DNA of 64,000 bases from Actinoplanes sp. M2I2 (GCF_023544445.1 NZ_JALPVJ010000007.1:434001-498000); one strand, 5' to 3'. Positions 16,679-26,100 are shown, counted from the stretch's first letter. Translations and numbers: made by a program. Notes: generated from the sequence alone by a model not told the origin.

Positions 16679-17941
16679 TCAGGGGAGGGTGGCGAGGTGG
16701 GGCTTGACGGTGTTGGCGAAGCCGTTGCCGTTGGTGACGTCCCAGTTGATCGACCAGGTCATCGCGCCCCGGATGGCCGGGTAGGTGGCCGGCGGCCGGA
16801 AGGAGCCGCAGTTGGTGGCCCGGGCCAGGCAGTCGAGCGCGTTGTTGACGACAGACGGGGCCACGTAGCCGCCACCGGCGGCGCGGGTGCTCGCCGGCAG
16901 GCCCAGCGCGACCTGGTCGGGACGCAGGCCGTTCTGCAGCTGGATGCAGGCCAGCGCGGTCAGGAAGTTCACCGTGCCCTGGCTGTACGCGGCGTTGTTG
17001 TCGCAGCCGAGCATCGAGCCGGAGTTGTAGAACTGGGTGAACACCACGGTCAGGATGTCCTTGATGCTCAGCGCCAGCGCGAAGTAGGAGGACTGCGCCG
17101 ACTGCATGTCGATGGTCTGCGGCGCCATGGTGATGATGAGGCCGGCGCCCGCCTTGGCCCGCAGGCTGCGCAACGCCTGAGCCATGTAGGTCGCGTTGAG
17201 GCCGTTCTCCAGGTCGATGTCGACGCCGTCGAAGCCGTACGTGGTCATCAGCCGGTACACCGAGTCGGCGAACGCGGTGGCGGCCGCGGCGCTGTTGACG
17301 GCGACCGTGCCCTTCTCACCACCGACCGAGATGACGACCTTCTTGCCGCGCGAGTGCAGCGTGGCGACGTCGGCCTTGAACTGGGCGTCGGTGTAGCCGC
17401 CGACCGCGCCGGCCAGCCCCGGGTCGAGGTTGAAGGTGACCGCGCCGGGCGTGCCGGCCGCGTCCGCGAAGGCGACCGCGACGAGGTCGTAGGTGTTCGG
17501 CACGGCGGCGAGCTTCAGCGGGGCCGCGCCGTTGTCGAAGTTCTGCCAGTAGCCGGTGAGGAAGTGCTTCGGCAGCTGCCCGTTCGACGGCGGGGTGGTC
17601 GTCGGCGGTGTGGTGGGCGGGGTCGTCGGTGGCGTCGTCGGCGGGGTGGTGGGAGGAGTCGTAGGCGGCGTGGTCGGGGTCGTACCCCCGCAGGCGCCGT
17701 CGTTCTTCCAGACGTCCCACTGTCCACTGTGAGTGGCCGGGGACTCGTTCTGGTTCCACCACTTGGCCGAGTAGTTGGTCCCGTTCTGCGAGGCGGTGTT
17801 GCCGTTCACGTAGACCTGCGTGGCGCTCCACGCCGGCGCGCAGGCTGCCGCGGCCGACGCCGTGCTGGTGAAGTAGGTCGCCGCGCCACCGGCGACGAGC
17901 GCCGTGACCGTCGCCAGGACTACCGATCTGGACCGCCTCAT
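16679..17941 (-). CDS. Secreted GH18 chitinase with chitin-binding domain (chi2)
   Basis: 420 residues. ATG 17941 is preferred over ATG 17947 because AAGGAG lies six bases before it. Signal peptide, CBM5/12 (AKWWNQNESPATHSGQWDVW), a Thr/Pro repeat linker (PTTPP units) and a GH18 domain with the catalytic motif DGVDIDLEN. The end (AMTWSINWD) is typical of bacterial family A/B chitinases. First gene of the chi2-chi1 unit; its promoter region has the element shared with the third chitinase. Confidence 0.92.
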   Translation of the reverse strand: MRRSRSVVLATVTALVAGGAATYFTSTASAAAACAPAWSATQVYVNGNTASQNGTNYSAKWWNQNESPATHSGQWDVWKNDGACGGTTPTTPPTTPPTTPPTTPPTTPPTTPPTTTPPSNGQLPKHFLTGYWQNFDNGAAPLKLAAVPNTYDLVAVAFADAAGTPGAVTFNLDPGLAGAVGGYTDAQFKADVATLHSRGKKVVISVGGEKGTVAVNSAAAATAFADSVYRLMTTYGFDGVDIDLENGLNATYMAQALRSLRAKAGAGLIITMAPQTIDMQSAQSSYFALALSIKDILTVVFTQFYNSGSMLGCDNNAAYSQGTVNFLTALACIQLQNGLRPDQVALGLPASTRAAGGGYVAPSVVNNALDCLARATNCGSFRPPATYPAIRGAMTWSINWDVTNGNGFANTVKPHLATLP

Positions 17942-17981
17942 GGCCATCTCCTTCACCCGAACCCAATGAGATGCGTCAATC

Positions 17982-17995
17982 ATTAGGACTGTTAA
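17982..17995 (-). promoter_or_regulatory. Promoter element shared with the third chitinase
   Basis: On the minus strand TTAACAGTccTAAT, matching TTAACAGTatTAAT at 34348-34335. It also forms the perfect 12-base palindrome ACTGTTAACAGT (17988-17999). It lies 41-54 bases before chi2. Confidence 0.55.
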
Positions 17996-18010
17996 CAGTA
18001 AAAGTCCAGA

Positions 18011-18045
18011 GGGCCGGACCTTAAACATCCTTAAAGGTCCGGCCC
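18011..18045 (-). terminator. Terminator of the GH16 gene
   Basis: A perfect 12-base GC-rich stem (18011-18022 with 18034-18045), loop of 11, and on the minus strand a CTTTTAC run shortly after the stem. It lies 17 bases past the GH16 stop and just upstream of the chi2 promoter. Confidence 0.75.
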
Positions 18046-18062
18046 CGCGGGTGGAGGTGGCT

Positions 18063-19454
18063 CTATCGACGGAACTGGATCCAGTTCACATTGGCGAAGT
18101 CGGCCGCCTGGCCGCTCGAGAAGGTCAGGAAGACCGTGTGCGTGCCGGTCACGTTGGCGACGTTGCCGGGGATCGACTGCCAGGTCTGCCAGCCACCGGT
18201 GCCGCCGAGGGCGAAGCTGCCGATCGGCGCGCTGGTGCGGCTGTCCAGGCGCACCTGGATGAGGCCGCTGACCCCGGAGCCGGCGCCCGACGCGACCCGG
18301 GCGACGAAGTCGCGCACGCCGCCCGTACCGAAGTTGACGTTGTTGAACTGCAGCCAGTCACCGTTGGCGATGTAACCGACATCCTGACCACCCTCGGAAC
18401 AGGCTTCGACCTGCACGCCGGCCGACGCGTTGAACGACTCGGCCTCGATCCGCGCGAAGGCGTCCCGGGTACCGGAGGGGGGCGGCGTGGTCGTGGGTGG
18501 CGGGGTGGTCGTCGGCGGAGTGGTGCCGCCGCCCGAGCTCTGCCAGACGGCCACGTAGTCCACGAGCATCGGGACGCCCGGCTGGGTGGCCGCCGTCGGC
18601 CCGCCCCCGAACGCAGCCGGGAAGCCACCGCCGATGGCCACGTTGAGGATCACGAACATGCCGTGATGCGTCGCGTTGTTCCAGGTGGTGGCGTCGACCG
18701 AGTTCGAGGTCAGGGTGAAGTAGTTGTTGCCGTCGAGATACCACCGCAGCTGCTCGGGCGAGGTGCTGCGGTCGTACTCGATCGCGTACGTGTGGAAACC
18801 GGTCTTGCAGCCGCTGCAGGCGCGCTCGCCGCTGCCGATGCCGGTGGTCTCGTTGCACGGACCGCCCGGGCTGGTGCCGCAGTGCAGAGCGGCGAACACC
18901 GACTCGCGGCCGTTGATGTTCTCCATGATGTCCCACTCGCCGATGCTCGGCCAGTTCGTCGCGCCGACCGGCCGGGCCGCCGCCCCCAGCGCCCAGAACG
19001 CCGGCCAGTATCCGGCGGCCGCCGCTCCGCTGACGTTGGGCTGCTGAATCCGCGCCTCGATGCGGACCTTGCCGCCGACGGGCGCGGCGAAGTCGGTGCG
19101 CTGGGTCTCGACCCGGCCCGACGTCCAGTTGCCGGCTGCGTCGCGCAGCGGCTTGATCACCAGATTGCCGTTGCCGTCCTGGTAGACGTTGTTCGTCGAG
19201 TCGGTCATGTACTCGATCTCGCCGGTGCCCCAGTTCGAGGCGCCGCCGGGATAGCCGTGCCCGATGTCGTAGAGCCAGTTGGACCGGTTCAGCCCGGTCC
19301 CGGCCGCGCCGGTGAAGTCGTCGCTGAACGCCAGCGACATGCCGGGCGGTGCGCTGGGAACGGCCGCGTTGGCGTCGGCCGTGAAGACCGCGGTGGCAGC
19401 GACCGCGAGTATCGCGGCGGCCGACGCGAACAGGCCGCGTATCCGTCGAGTCAT
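18063..19454 (-). CDS. Secreted GH16 beta-1,3-glucanase with C-terminal CBM6
   Basis: 463 residues from ATG 19454. Signal peptide of ~31 residues, GH16 domain (about 35-285) with the catalytic motif EWDIMEN, Pro/Thr linker, then a CBM6 module (IEAESFNASAGVQVE, DWLQFNNVNF). Laminarin-type beta-1,3-glucan of fungal walls is the likely substrate, in line with the neighbouring chitinases. A CebR-type palindrome sits 26 bases upstream of the ATG and a TTGACA at 19528-19523 could be the -35 box. Monocistronic, ending at the terminator 18011-18045. Confidence 0.9.
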   Translation of the reverse strand: MTRRIRGLFASAAAILAVAATAVFTADANAAVPSAPPGMSLAFSDDFTGAAGTGLNRSNWLYDIGHGYPGGASNWGTGEIEYMTDSTNNVYQDGNGNLVIKPLRDAAGNWTSGRVETQRTDFAAPVGGKVRIEARIQQPNVSGAAAAGYWPAFWALGAAARPVGATNWPSIGEWDIMENINGRESVFAALHCGTSPGGPCNETTGIGSGERACSGCKTGFHTYAIEYDRSTSPEQLRWYLDGNNYFTLTSNSVDATTWNNATHHGMFVILNVAIGGGFPAAFGGGPTAATQPGVPMLVDYVAVWQSSGGGTTPPTTTPPPTTTPPPSGTRDAFARIEAESFNASAGVQVEACSEGGQDVGYIANGDWLQFNNVNFGTGGVRDFVARVASGAGSGVSGLIQVRLDSRTSAPIGSFALGGTGGWQTWQSIPGNVANVTGTHTVFLTFSSGQAADFANVNWIQFRR

Positions 19455-19480
19455 GATGCGCCTTCTTTCGGGGGGTGATG

Positions 19481-19494
19481 TGAGAGCGCTCTCA
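19481..19494. promoter_or_regulatory. CebR/LacI-type operator upstream of the GH16 gene
   Basis: TGAGAGCGCTCTCA is a perfect 14-base palindrome. It differs only symmetrically, at one position per half site, from the known cellulose-regulator site TGGGAGCGCTCCCA. It lies about 29 bases downstream of TTGACA, where a repressor would block initiation. Confidence 0.78.
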
Positions 19495-19607
19495 GCGGAT
19501 TTCACGCTTGTTACAAATGTGTTGTCAACATGGACGTTCCTCGATTGCCCGTTCACACCTGCGAACGGCACAGTTTCCCTGGGGCAACGACCGGGTACAG
19601 CCCGCGC

Positions 19608-20771
19608 ATGGACACCGCGGACTCGACCACCATTGACCCCGCACTGGCCGAGAAGGCCGAGTCGAACGATCTGCTCACGCTCGGGGTCGAAGAGGAGTAT
19701 CTGCTGGTCGACGCGGTCGAGCCGCGCGCCGTCGAGGCGGTCGAGGAAGTCTTCGACCATGTGCCGGCCGAGATGCGCGAGGTCGTCCAGCACGAGCTGA
19801 TGCGCAGCCAGATCGAGGTGGCCAGCCCACCCCAGCTCGAGCTGGGCGCGCTGACCGAGGCGCTGAGCGGGCTGCGCCAGACTGTGGCCGCAGCCGCCGA
19901 GGCCGCCGGGGCCCGGCTGATCGCGATGGGCACCGGACCGGCCGCCGGGCCGCACATCCGGTTCGTCGACAAGCCGCGGTACCACCGCATGCGCGAGCGT
20001 TTCGGCGACCTCTCCCCCGGCCCCGGCATGTGCGGCACGCATGTGCACGTCAGCGTCCCGGACGACGAGACCGGCGTGCAGATCCTCAACCACCTGCGGC
20101 CCTGGCTGCCGATCTTCCACGCGGCCACGACCAACTCGCCGCTGACCGGCGGGCGCGACACCGGCTACGCCAGCTGGCGATCCCTGCTCTGGGAGCGCTG
20201 GCCCACCGTCGGGCCCACGCCCTATCTGCACTCGGTCGACGAATATCACCAGCTGATCGGCGACCTGATCGCGAGCGGCGCGATGCTCGACGAGGGAATG
20301 CTCTACTGGTACGCCCGGCTCTCCGCGAACTACCCCACCGTCGAGATCCGGATGGGCGACGTCATGCCCACCGCCGAGGACGCGGTGCTGCTCGCCGCCC
20401 TGGCCCGGGCCCTGGTGGCCACCCTGATGAACGAGGTGCGCGAGGGCCGGCCCGCCCCCGACGTGCCGCATCCGCTGCTGATGGCCGCGCACTGGCGGGC
20501 CGCGCACGACGGCCTCGAGGGGCTGAACATCGACATGGCCACCCGTGAGCCACGCCCGGCCTGGCGGCTGATGCGCCAGCTGTTCGACTACGTGCGGCCC
20601 GAGCTCGAACGCCACGGCGACCTCGAGACGGCGACCACGCTGATGGGCCGGCTGCGCTCGCACGGCACCGGGGCCGCCCGCCAGCGGGCGATCCTGGCCC
20701 AGGGCGGCTCGGTCTCCGACGTGGTGGACCGTTTCGCCCGGCTCACCCGCGGCGACACCGCGGAGAAGTGA
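19608..20771 (+). CDS. YbdK-family glutamate-cysteine ligase-like carboxylate-amine ligase
   Basis: 387 residues from ATG 19608, six bases after TACAGC (imperfect -10 box, leaderless). Family marks: LGVEEEYLLVD with the Mg-binding Glu residues, GPGMCGTHVHVSV, and NYPTVEIRMGDVMPTAEDAVLLAAL. These proteins make gamma-glutamyl bonds; weak gamma-Glu-Cys ligase activity is known for E. coli YbdK. It may feed thiol or ergothioneine-like metabolism but no partner gene confirms this. The next gene, a CoA-disulfide reductase-like flavoprotein, is also thiol-related. Confidence 0.88.
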   Translation: MDTADSTTIDPALAEKAESNDLLTLGVEEEYLLVDAVEPRAVEAVEEVFDHVPAEMREVVQHELMRSQIEVASPPQLELGALTEALSGLRQTVAAAAEAAGARLIAMGTGPAAGPHIRFVDKPRYHRMRERFGDLSPGPGMCGTHVHVSVPDDETGVQILNHLRPWLPIFHAATTNSPLTGGRDTGYASWRSLLWERWPTVGPTPYLHSVDEYHQLIGDLIASGAMLDEGMLYWYARLSANYPTVEIRMGDVMPTAEDAVLLAALARALVATLMNEVREGRPAPDVPHPLLMAAHWRAAHDGLEGLNIDMATREPRPAWRLMRQLFDYVRPELERHGDLETATTLMGRLRSHGTGAARQRAILAQGGSVSDVVDRFARLTRGDTAEK

Positions 20772-20794
20772 TCCGGCGGACGTAGGCTGAGCCG

Positions 20795-22165
20795 GTGAAG
20801 CTGGTGGTCATCGGCGGTGACGCTGCCGGCATGTCGGCCGCCTCGCAGGCCCGCAAGCGCCTGGGCGAGAGCGATCTGGGCATCGTCGTGTTCGAGCGGG
20901 GGTCCTTCACGTCGTACTCGGCCTGCGGCATCCCGTACTGGATCGGCGGCGCCGTCCCGGAGCGGGACGCGCTGATCGCCCGGACGCCCGAGGAGCACCG
21001 CAAGGCCGGCATCGACGTGCGGCTGCGCCACGAGGTGGTCGGCATCGACCTCGACCGTCGCGAGGTGCTGGCCCACGACCTCGACGGCGGCGGCGAGGTC
21101 CGCGAGCCGTTCGACCACCTGGTGTACGCCACCGGCGCGGTGCCGGTCATGCCGGAGTGGGCGCGGGTGCGCGACCAGGGCGTCTTCGGGGTGCAGACGC
21201 TCGGCGACGGCGAGGCCATCCACGCCTGGCTCGACCGCGAACCGAAACCGCGCAACGCCGTGGTGATCGGCGGCGGTTACATCGGCGTCGAGATGGCCGA
21301 GGCCATGGTGCACCGCGGGCTGCACGTCACGCTGCTCGACAAGTCGCCCCAGCCGATGGGCAAGACCGTCGACCCCGACATGGGCGCGCTGGTGCAGAAG
21401 GCCATGCGCGGCATGGACATCGAGGTCGTGACCGACGCGCACGTCGACGGCCTGGAGACCGCGGGCGGCCGGGTGCGGGCGGTGGTCACCCCGGGCGGCT
21501 CGCTGCCGGCCGATCTGGTGGTGCTGGGCCTGGGCGTACGCCCGAACACCGCGCTGGCCCGTGAGGGGTCCCTGCCGCTGGGCCCGACCGGGGGCGTCCG
21601 CACCGACCTGCGCATGCGGGTCGAGGGGCTGGAGGGGGTCTGGGCGGCCGGGGACTGCGTCGAGACGCGCCACCTGCTCACCGGCCGGCCCGTGCACGTG
21701 CCGCTCGGCACCCACGCCAACAAGCAGGGCCGGGTCGCCGGCATCAACATCGGCGGCGGCTACGCCACCTTCCCCGGAGTGATCGGCACCGCGGTCACCA
21801 AGGTGTGCGACCTCGAGGTGGCCCGCACCGGCCTGACGTCCAAAGAGGCCGAGGCGGCCGGGTACGCCTTCGTCACCGCCACGGTCGACTCGACGAGCCG
21901 GGCCGGCTACTACCCCGGCGCCCAGCTGATGACCGTCAAGCTGATCGCCGAGCGCCGCACCGGCCTGCTGCTCGGGGCGCAGATCGTGGGCCGCGCCGAG
22001 GCGGCCAAGCGGATCGACGCGCTCGCGGTCGCGACCTGGAACAGGATGACCGTCGAGGACATGACGGCCCTCGACCTCAGCTACGCGCCGCCGTTCGCCC
22101 CGGTGTGGGATCCGATCCTGATCGCTGCCCGAAAGGCCACCGAGGCGGTACACGCCAGCCTTTGA
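20795..22165 (+). CDS. FAD-dependent CoA-disulfide reductase-family oxidoreductase
   Basis: 456 residues from GTG 20795, six bases after TAGGCT (leaderless). N-terminal FAD site VVIGGDAAGMSAASQ, the single active-site Cys in SYSACGIPYW as in CoA-disulfide reductases and NADH oxidases, the NAD site VVIGGGYIGVEMAEA, the second FAD motif GVWAAGDC and a C-terminal dimerisation domain (YYPGAQLMTVKLIAE). It probably reduces a low-molecular-weight or persulfide thiol substrate with NAD(P)H. No rhodanese domain is fused. Confidence 0.92.
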   Translation: MKLVVIGGDAAGMSAASQARKRLGESDLGIVVFERGSFTSYSACGIPYWIGGAVPERDALIARTPEEHRKAGIDVRLRHEVVGIDLDRREVLAHDLDGGGEVREPFDHLVYATGAVPVMPEWARVRDQGVFGVQTLGDGEAIHAWLDREPKPRNAVVIGGGYIGVEMAEAMVHRGLHVTLLDKSPQPMGKTVDPDMGALVQKAMRGMDIEVVTDAHVDGLETAGGRVRAVVTPGGSLPADLVVLGLGVRPNTALAREGSLPLGPTGGVRTDLRMRVEGLEGVWAAGDCVETRHLLTGRPVHVPLGTHANKQGRVAGINIGGGYATFPGVIGTAVTKVCDLEVARTGLTSKEAEAAGYAFVTATVDSTSRAGYYPGAQLMTVKLIAERRTGLLLGAQIVGRAEAAKRIDALAVATWNRMTVEDMTALDLSYAPPFAPVWDPILIAARKATEAVHASL

Positions 22166-22278
22166 CCGTATTTGTGGTTCCCGAGTCACGGAGCGCTGCC
22201 AGGGACTATCACGCGGCGTAGCGTGACGACCACCAATTCGGTCTCGCGCATGATCATGAGGCACGGTAGGCATGCAGC

Positions 22279-23685
22279 ATGTCGCCGCAATCGCCCCGAA
22301 TTCCGACGCAGGATCACGCCTCGGGCGGGGCGGCCGACGCGGCGTACGCCACCTCCACCGGACGGCACCGCCGGCCCGAGTCGCTGGCCGACGTGAGCGT
22401 CCGCAATGGACCGCGCGTCACCATGAACGCGCTCGACGCCACACCTCTCCAGCGCTCCTCGGCCGAACCACCGCGCCGGTCGGCCCGCCACCAACGCCCG
22501 GCGCGCGGCGGCCGTCATGCGGTCACCCGCCCGCCCGCGGGTGGCCCGGCCGCTGAGCGCGCCGCTGCGGGACGCCCGCCGGCCACCGGCAGCCACCGTG
22601 CGCCCGGCACCCTGCCGATCGAGTCCTGGCTGCTGCTGGGCCGGACCCGGCAGGGCGCGCTGCTGGCGTCGCTGGTCGCGGTCGGCGTCCTGCTCCTGGC
22701 CCTGCCGGCCGAGCAGAGGCGCGACAGCATCGATGCGGTGAACGCGGCCGCCCAGGCGGTCGCGGGCGTCCAGACCAAAGCCCCGGCGCCAACCGCTCCC
22801 GCCTCCCCCGCCGCCCCGGCCAAGGAGAACAAGGAATCGTCGAAGGACTCGGCCTCACCGGGGAAGGGCACGCCGGAGAAGGCCGCGCCCAAGCCGACCG
22901 CCGACGTCCCCGGCGTGCCCCCGGCCGCCGAGGCGACCGACGCGGCCGGTCCGGCCGGCCCGGAGAAGCCCAGCGCCGGACCGGGACAGTCGCTGCGCAC
23001 CACGGGCAACGAGACCGTCGCGCTGACCTTCGACGACGGACCCGACCCGGTGCAGACGCCGCGGATCCTCCGGCTGCTCGACCGGTACCAGGTCAAGGCC
23101 GTCTTCTGCGTGGTCGGCGCGCAGGTCGAGCGGCACCCTGAGATCGTCCGCCAGATCGTCGCGGACGGGCACACGCTCTGCAACCACACGTGGGACCACA
23201 GCCTCACGATCGGTAAGGACAAGCCGGCCGAGATCAAGGCCGACCTGGACCGGACGAACGCCGCGATCCTGGCCGCCGACCCGGCCGCGAAGATCCCGTT
23301 CTTCCGGGCCCCGGGTGGCAACTTCACCGACCGTCTCGTCGGCGTCGCCGGTGACTCGGGGATGACCTCGCTCTACTGGCAGGTCGACCCGCGCGACTGG
23401 GACCACCCCGACAAGGAGACCGAGCCGCAGCACATCAAGCGGGTGATCGACGACATCCGCGAGCAGGTGCGGCCCGGGTCGATCGTGTTGTCGCACGACT
23501 TCAACCAGCCGGCCACCATCACCGCGTACGAGCAGCTCCTGCCCTGGCTGACCGAGAACTTCGCGATCGGCATCCCCGACCGCACGGCCGACCGGGCCGA
23601 CGCCCCGCCCGCCGCCGACGACCCGGAACCGACCGGCACGCCCGAGCCGGACAGCACCGAGGCGCCGGCGGCCACCCGGCGCTGA
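22279..23685 (+). CDS. Membrane-anchored NodB polysaccharide deacetylase
   Basis: 468 residues from ATG 22279; the ribosome site is weak and later in-frame starts are possible. A charged ~115-residue N-terminus, one membrane helix (about 128-146), an Ala/Pro linker, then the NodB domain from ~245: TFDDGPD (catalytic Asp and metal Asp), HTWDHS (metal His), RAPGG and LSHD. It should remove acetyl groups from cell-wall or chitin-type GlcNAc polymers outside the membrane. The acidic Pro/Thr tail is unassigned. Confidence 0.85.
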   Translation: MSPQSPRIPTQDHASGGAADAAYATSTGRHRRPESLADVSVRNGPRVTMNALDATPLQRSSAEPPRRSARHQRPARGGRHAVTRPPAGGPAAERAAAGRPPATGSHRAPGTLPIESWLLLGRTRQGALLASLVAVGVLLLALPAEQRRDSIDAVNAAAQAVAGVQTKAPAPTAPASPAAPAKENKESSKDSASPGKGTPEKAAPKPTADVPGVPPAAEATDAAGPAGPEKPSAGPGQSLRTTGNETVALTFDDGPDPVQTPRILRLLDRYQVKAVFCVVGAQVERHPEIVRQIVADGHTLCNHTWDHSLTIGKDKPAEIKADLDRTNAAILAADPAAKIPFFRAPGGNFTDRLVGVAGDSGMTSLYWQVDPRDWDHPDKETEPQHIKRVIDDIREQVRPGSIVLSHDFNQPATITAYEQLLPWLTENFAIGIPDRTADRADAPPAADDPEPTGTPEPDSTEAPAATRR

Positions 23686-23722
23686 CCAAGCTTTTGCGGC
23701 CGCCGGCCTCGATCAGGCCGAC

Positions 23723-24535
23723 TCAGCCTGCCGGTTGGCAGGTCGGACACCAGTACAGGTTGCGCCCGGCCATCGGGCCGCGAGCCACCTCGGTGCCGCA
23801 GACCAGGCACGGCTGACCCGCCCGGCGATAGACGTACACCTCGCCGCCGTGCCGGTCGACGCGCGGCGCCCGCCGCATCGCCTCGGGCGTGTGCCGCGTG
23901 TGCACGGTGTCGATGCGCCCGCGGAGCACGCCCTCCTTCATCAGCGCGCGCAGGTCCGTCCAGAGCTCGTCCCAGCACTCCGCGCCGATCGACCGCCCCG
24001 GCGTGCCCGGCGCGAGCCCCGCCCGGAACAGCACCTCGTTGGCGTAGATCAGCCCGCACCCGGCGACGATCGACTGGTCGAGCAGCAGGGCGAAGATCGC
24101 CTTGGTGCTCGCGCGCACCCTCTCCCCGGCCCACCGGGCGTCCGCGTCGTCGCGCAGCGGGTCGGCGCCCAGCCGGTCGCGCAGCAGCTGCGCCCGGCCC
24201 GGGTCGAACACCTCACAGGCGGTCGGCCCGCGCAGGTCGAGCCAGTGCGCGTCGGCGACCAGGCGCATGCGCACCTGCCCGACCGGCTCGGGCACCGGCG
24301 GCGTCCCGTCGGTGAACTTCCCGTACAGCCCCAGGTGGACGTGCACGCTGAGGTCGCCCTCGTAGTGATGGAAGAGATGCTTCCCGTACGCCTCGGTGTC
24401 GATCAGCCGCCGGCCGTCGACCAGCACGGCGCCGCCCGTGAAGCGCCCCTGAGGGCTGCCGACCCGCAGCACCTGACCGGCGAAGAGCTCCCGGTGCCGA
24501 GCCGCGAGCCGATGAATGGTGTGTCCCTCTGGCAC
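23723..24535 (-). CDS. nei: Fpg/Nei-family DNA glycosylase/AP lyase
   Basis: 270 residues. GTG 24535 is chosen because the protein must begin (M)PEGHT: Pro2 is the catalytic nucleophile and Glu3 the general acid. The PEGHT form points to the Nei side of the family rather than PELPE of Fpg. The helix-two-turn-helix region and a C-terminal zinc finger CLVC...CPTC are complete. It removes oxidised bases and nicks the strand in base excision repair. Monocistronic and divergent from clpP. Confidence 0.93.
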   Translation of the reverse strand: MPEGHTIHRLAARHRELFAGQVLRVGSPQGRFTGGAVLVDGRRLIDTEAYGKHLFHHYEGDLSVHVHLGLYGKFTDGTPPVPEPVGQVRMRLVADAHWLDLRGPTACEVFDPGRAQLLRDRLGADPLRDDADARWAGERVRASTKAIFALLLDQSIVAGCGLIYANEVLFRAGLAPGTPGRSIGAECWDELWTDLRALMKEGVLRGRIDTVHTRHTPEAMRRAPRVDRHGGEVYVYRRAGQPCLVCGTEVARGPMAGRNLYWCPTCQPAG

Positions 24536-24732
24536 GGGGAGCAACGGTACCCAGGTCGCCCGGATCCACGCCCGGCTCTTCACATCGGGACGGTTCGGCG
24601 CGGTGGTTCTGCCGTGAGCGGATTCGCCTACAGGGGAATCGCTGGGAGCTGGGGCTCCCGCTGGGGAGACTTAATCGCGTGGAACGGCCGGTCGGGTGAC
24701 AGGTCCCGCGGCGGATGCGAGAGGGTGTTGTC

Positions 24733-25341
24733 ATGAGTGTTGACGAGTTGACGATGCGGGGCGGTGGCGCATCCTTCGATGACCAGGTGTTCGAGCGGTT
24801 GCTCCGGGAGCGGATCATCTTCCTCGGCAGTGAGGTCAACGACGAGGTGACCAACCGCATCTGCGCCCAGATGCTGCTGCTGGCCTCGGCCGACAGCGAG
24901 AAGGACATCGCGCTCTACATCAACTCGCCTGGCGGCTCCATCAGCGCCGGCATGGCGGTGTACGACACGATGCAGTACATCAAGAACGACGTGGCGACGA
25001 TCGCGATGGGCATGGCCGCTTCGATGGGCCAGTTCCTGCTCTGCGCCGGCACCCCCGGCAAGCGGTACGCGCTGCCCCACGCACGGATCATGATGCACCA
25101 GCTCTCCGGCGGCATCGGCGGCACCGCGGCCGACATCGCCATCCAGGCCGAGAGCATGCTGCACATCAAGAACGTGATGAACGAGCGGATCGCCTTCCAC
25201 TCGGGCCACACCCCCGAGGAGATCGAGGCCGACTCCGACCGCGACCGCTGGTTCACCGCCGAGCAGGCCCGCGAGTACGGCCTCGTGGACCACGTGATCA
25301 GCCGGGCCAACCAGGTCACCAACACGACCTCGCTGGTCTGA
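24733..25341 (+). CDS. clpP: ATP-dependent Clp protease proteolytic subunit
   Basis: 202 residues from ATG 24733, eight bases after GAGAGG. Catalytic Ser in MGMAASMGQFLL, His in HARIMMHQ and Asp in the AADIAIQAE-to-RDRWF region. It forms the peptidase ring used by ClpX or ClpC. It stands alone, not paired with a second clpP or with clpX/tig as in the main actinobacterial locus, so it may be an extra paralogue; a GC-rich terminator follows at 25382. Confidence 0.94.
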   Translation: MSVDELTMRGGGASFDDQVFERLLRERIIFLGSEVNDEVTNRICAQMLLLASADSEKDIALYINSPGGSISAGMAVYDTMQYIKNDVATIAMGMAASMGQFLLCAGTPGKRYALPHARIMMHQLSGGIGGTAADIAIQAESMLHIKNVMNERIAFHSGHTPEEIEADSDRDRWFTAEQAREYGLVDHVISRANQVTNTTSLV

Positions 25342-25381
25342 GCAGTCAAACCCTCTGAGCAGTAAGAACATCCGGTACGGC

Positions 25382-25411
25382 ACGGGCGCGTGGGGCCTCC
25401 CACGCGCCCGT
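25382..25411 (+). terminator. Terminator of clpP
   Basis: A perfect 13-base GC-rich stem (25382-25394 with 25399-25411) around GCCT, followed by TGTGTCGTT, 40 bases after the clpP stop. Confidence 0.8.
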
Positions 25412-25476
25412 TGTGTCGTTCCGAGCGGTTCGGGGTAACACCAGGGCATCCCCGAATCTGTCAAGGAGGTGCTGAC

Positions 25477-26100
25477 GTGAGGCTCCCGACGTTCTCCCGC
25501 CAGTCCACGAGCGATACCACGGAGACCCCCGAGCACCCGGCCGGTGCCGGCTCGGTGGCCCGGCCCCGTGACGACAACACGACCGAGGTACGCCCCGGTC
25601 CCGTGCACGCTCGTCGCGACGACGCCGACACGCTGACCGACCTGCCACCCGCCCCGAAGCACGCGGACCGCACCGTCGCCCCTCCTCCCCCGCCGGCCAC
25701 GCCGTTCCGTCCCGAGGGCGCCCGGCCGACCGGCTCCGCCGCCGTCGACCGCGAGACCGCCGCCCCGGCCGGCCCCAAGCCCCGCGCCAGCCTGCTCGCC
25801 ACCCTCGGTCTGATCCTGGGCGTGGCGTCGGTGCTGCTGGTGCTCTCCGGCCCGCTCCTGGGCTACGGCCTGGGCGTCGCCGGCCTGGCCCTGGTCCTGT
25901 CGCTGAGCGGCATCCACGCCACCGGCAAGCGGCACGTCGCGGGCAAGACCGACGCCCTGCTCGGCATGGTTCTCTCGCTCGGCGCGATCGTGCTCGGCGT
26001 GCTGGCGCTGACCGGCTCGCTCTCCTGGCTCGGCACCGATGTGCAGCCCGTGAACAATCTTCGCGAGTGGCTCGACGCACGGTTTGCCGACCGATTCTGA
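25477..26100 (+). CDS. DUF4190-like membrane protein with Pro-rich N-terminus
   Basis: 207 residues from GTG 25477, with AAGGAGG well placed. About 105 residues of charged and Pro-rich sequence are followed by three hydrophobic helices (108-124, 128-143, 160-182) of the DUF4190 kind, including the GLGVAGLALVLS turn. Function unknown. The gene stands alone between clpP and the DDAH operon. Confidence 0.82.
   Translation: MRLPTFSRQSTSDTTETPEHPAGAGSVARPRDDNTTEVRPGPVHARRDDADTLTDLPPAPKHADRTVAPPPPPATPFRPEGARPTGSAAVDRETAAPAGPKPRASLLATLGLILGVASVLLVLSGPLLGYGLGVAGLALVLSLSGIHATGKRHVAGKTDALLGMVLSLGAIVLGVLALTGSLSWLGTDVQPVNNLREWLDARFADRF

Noticed and set aside
15656..17986. A 776-codon plus-strand frame opposite the chitinases
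   Set aside because: Antisense artefact of the GC-rich third position; the opposite strand encodes complete GH18 enzymes.
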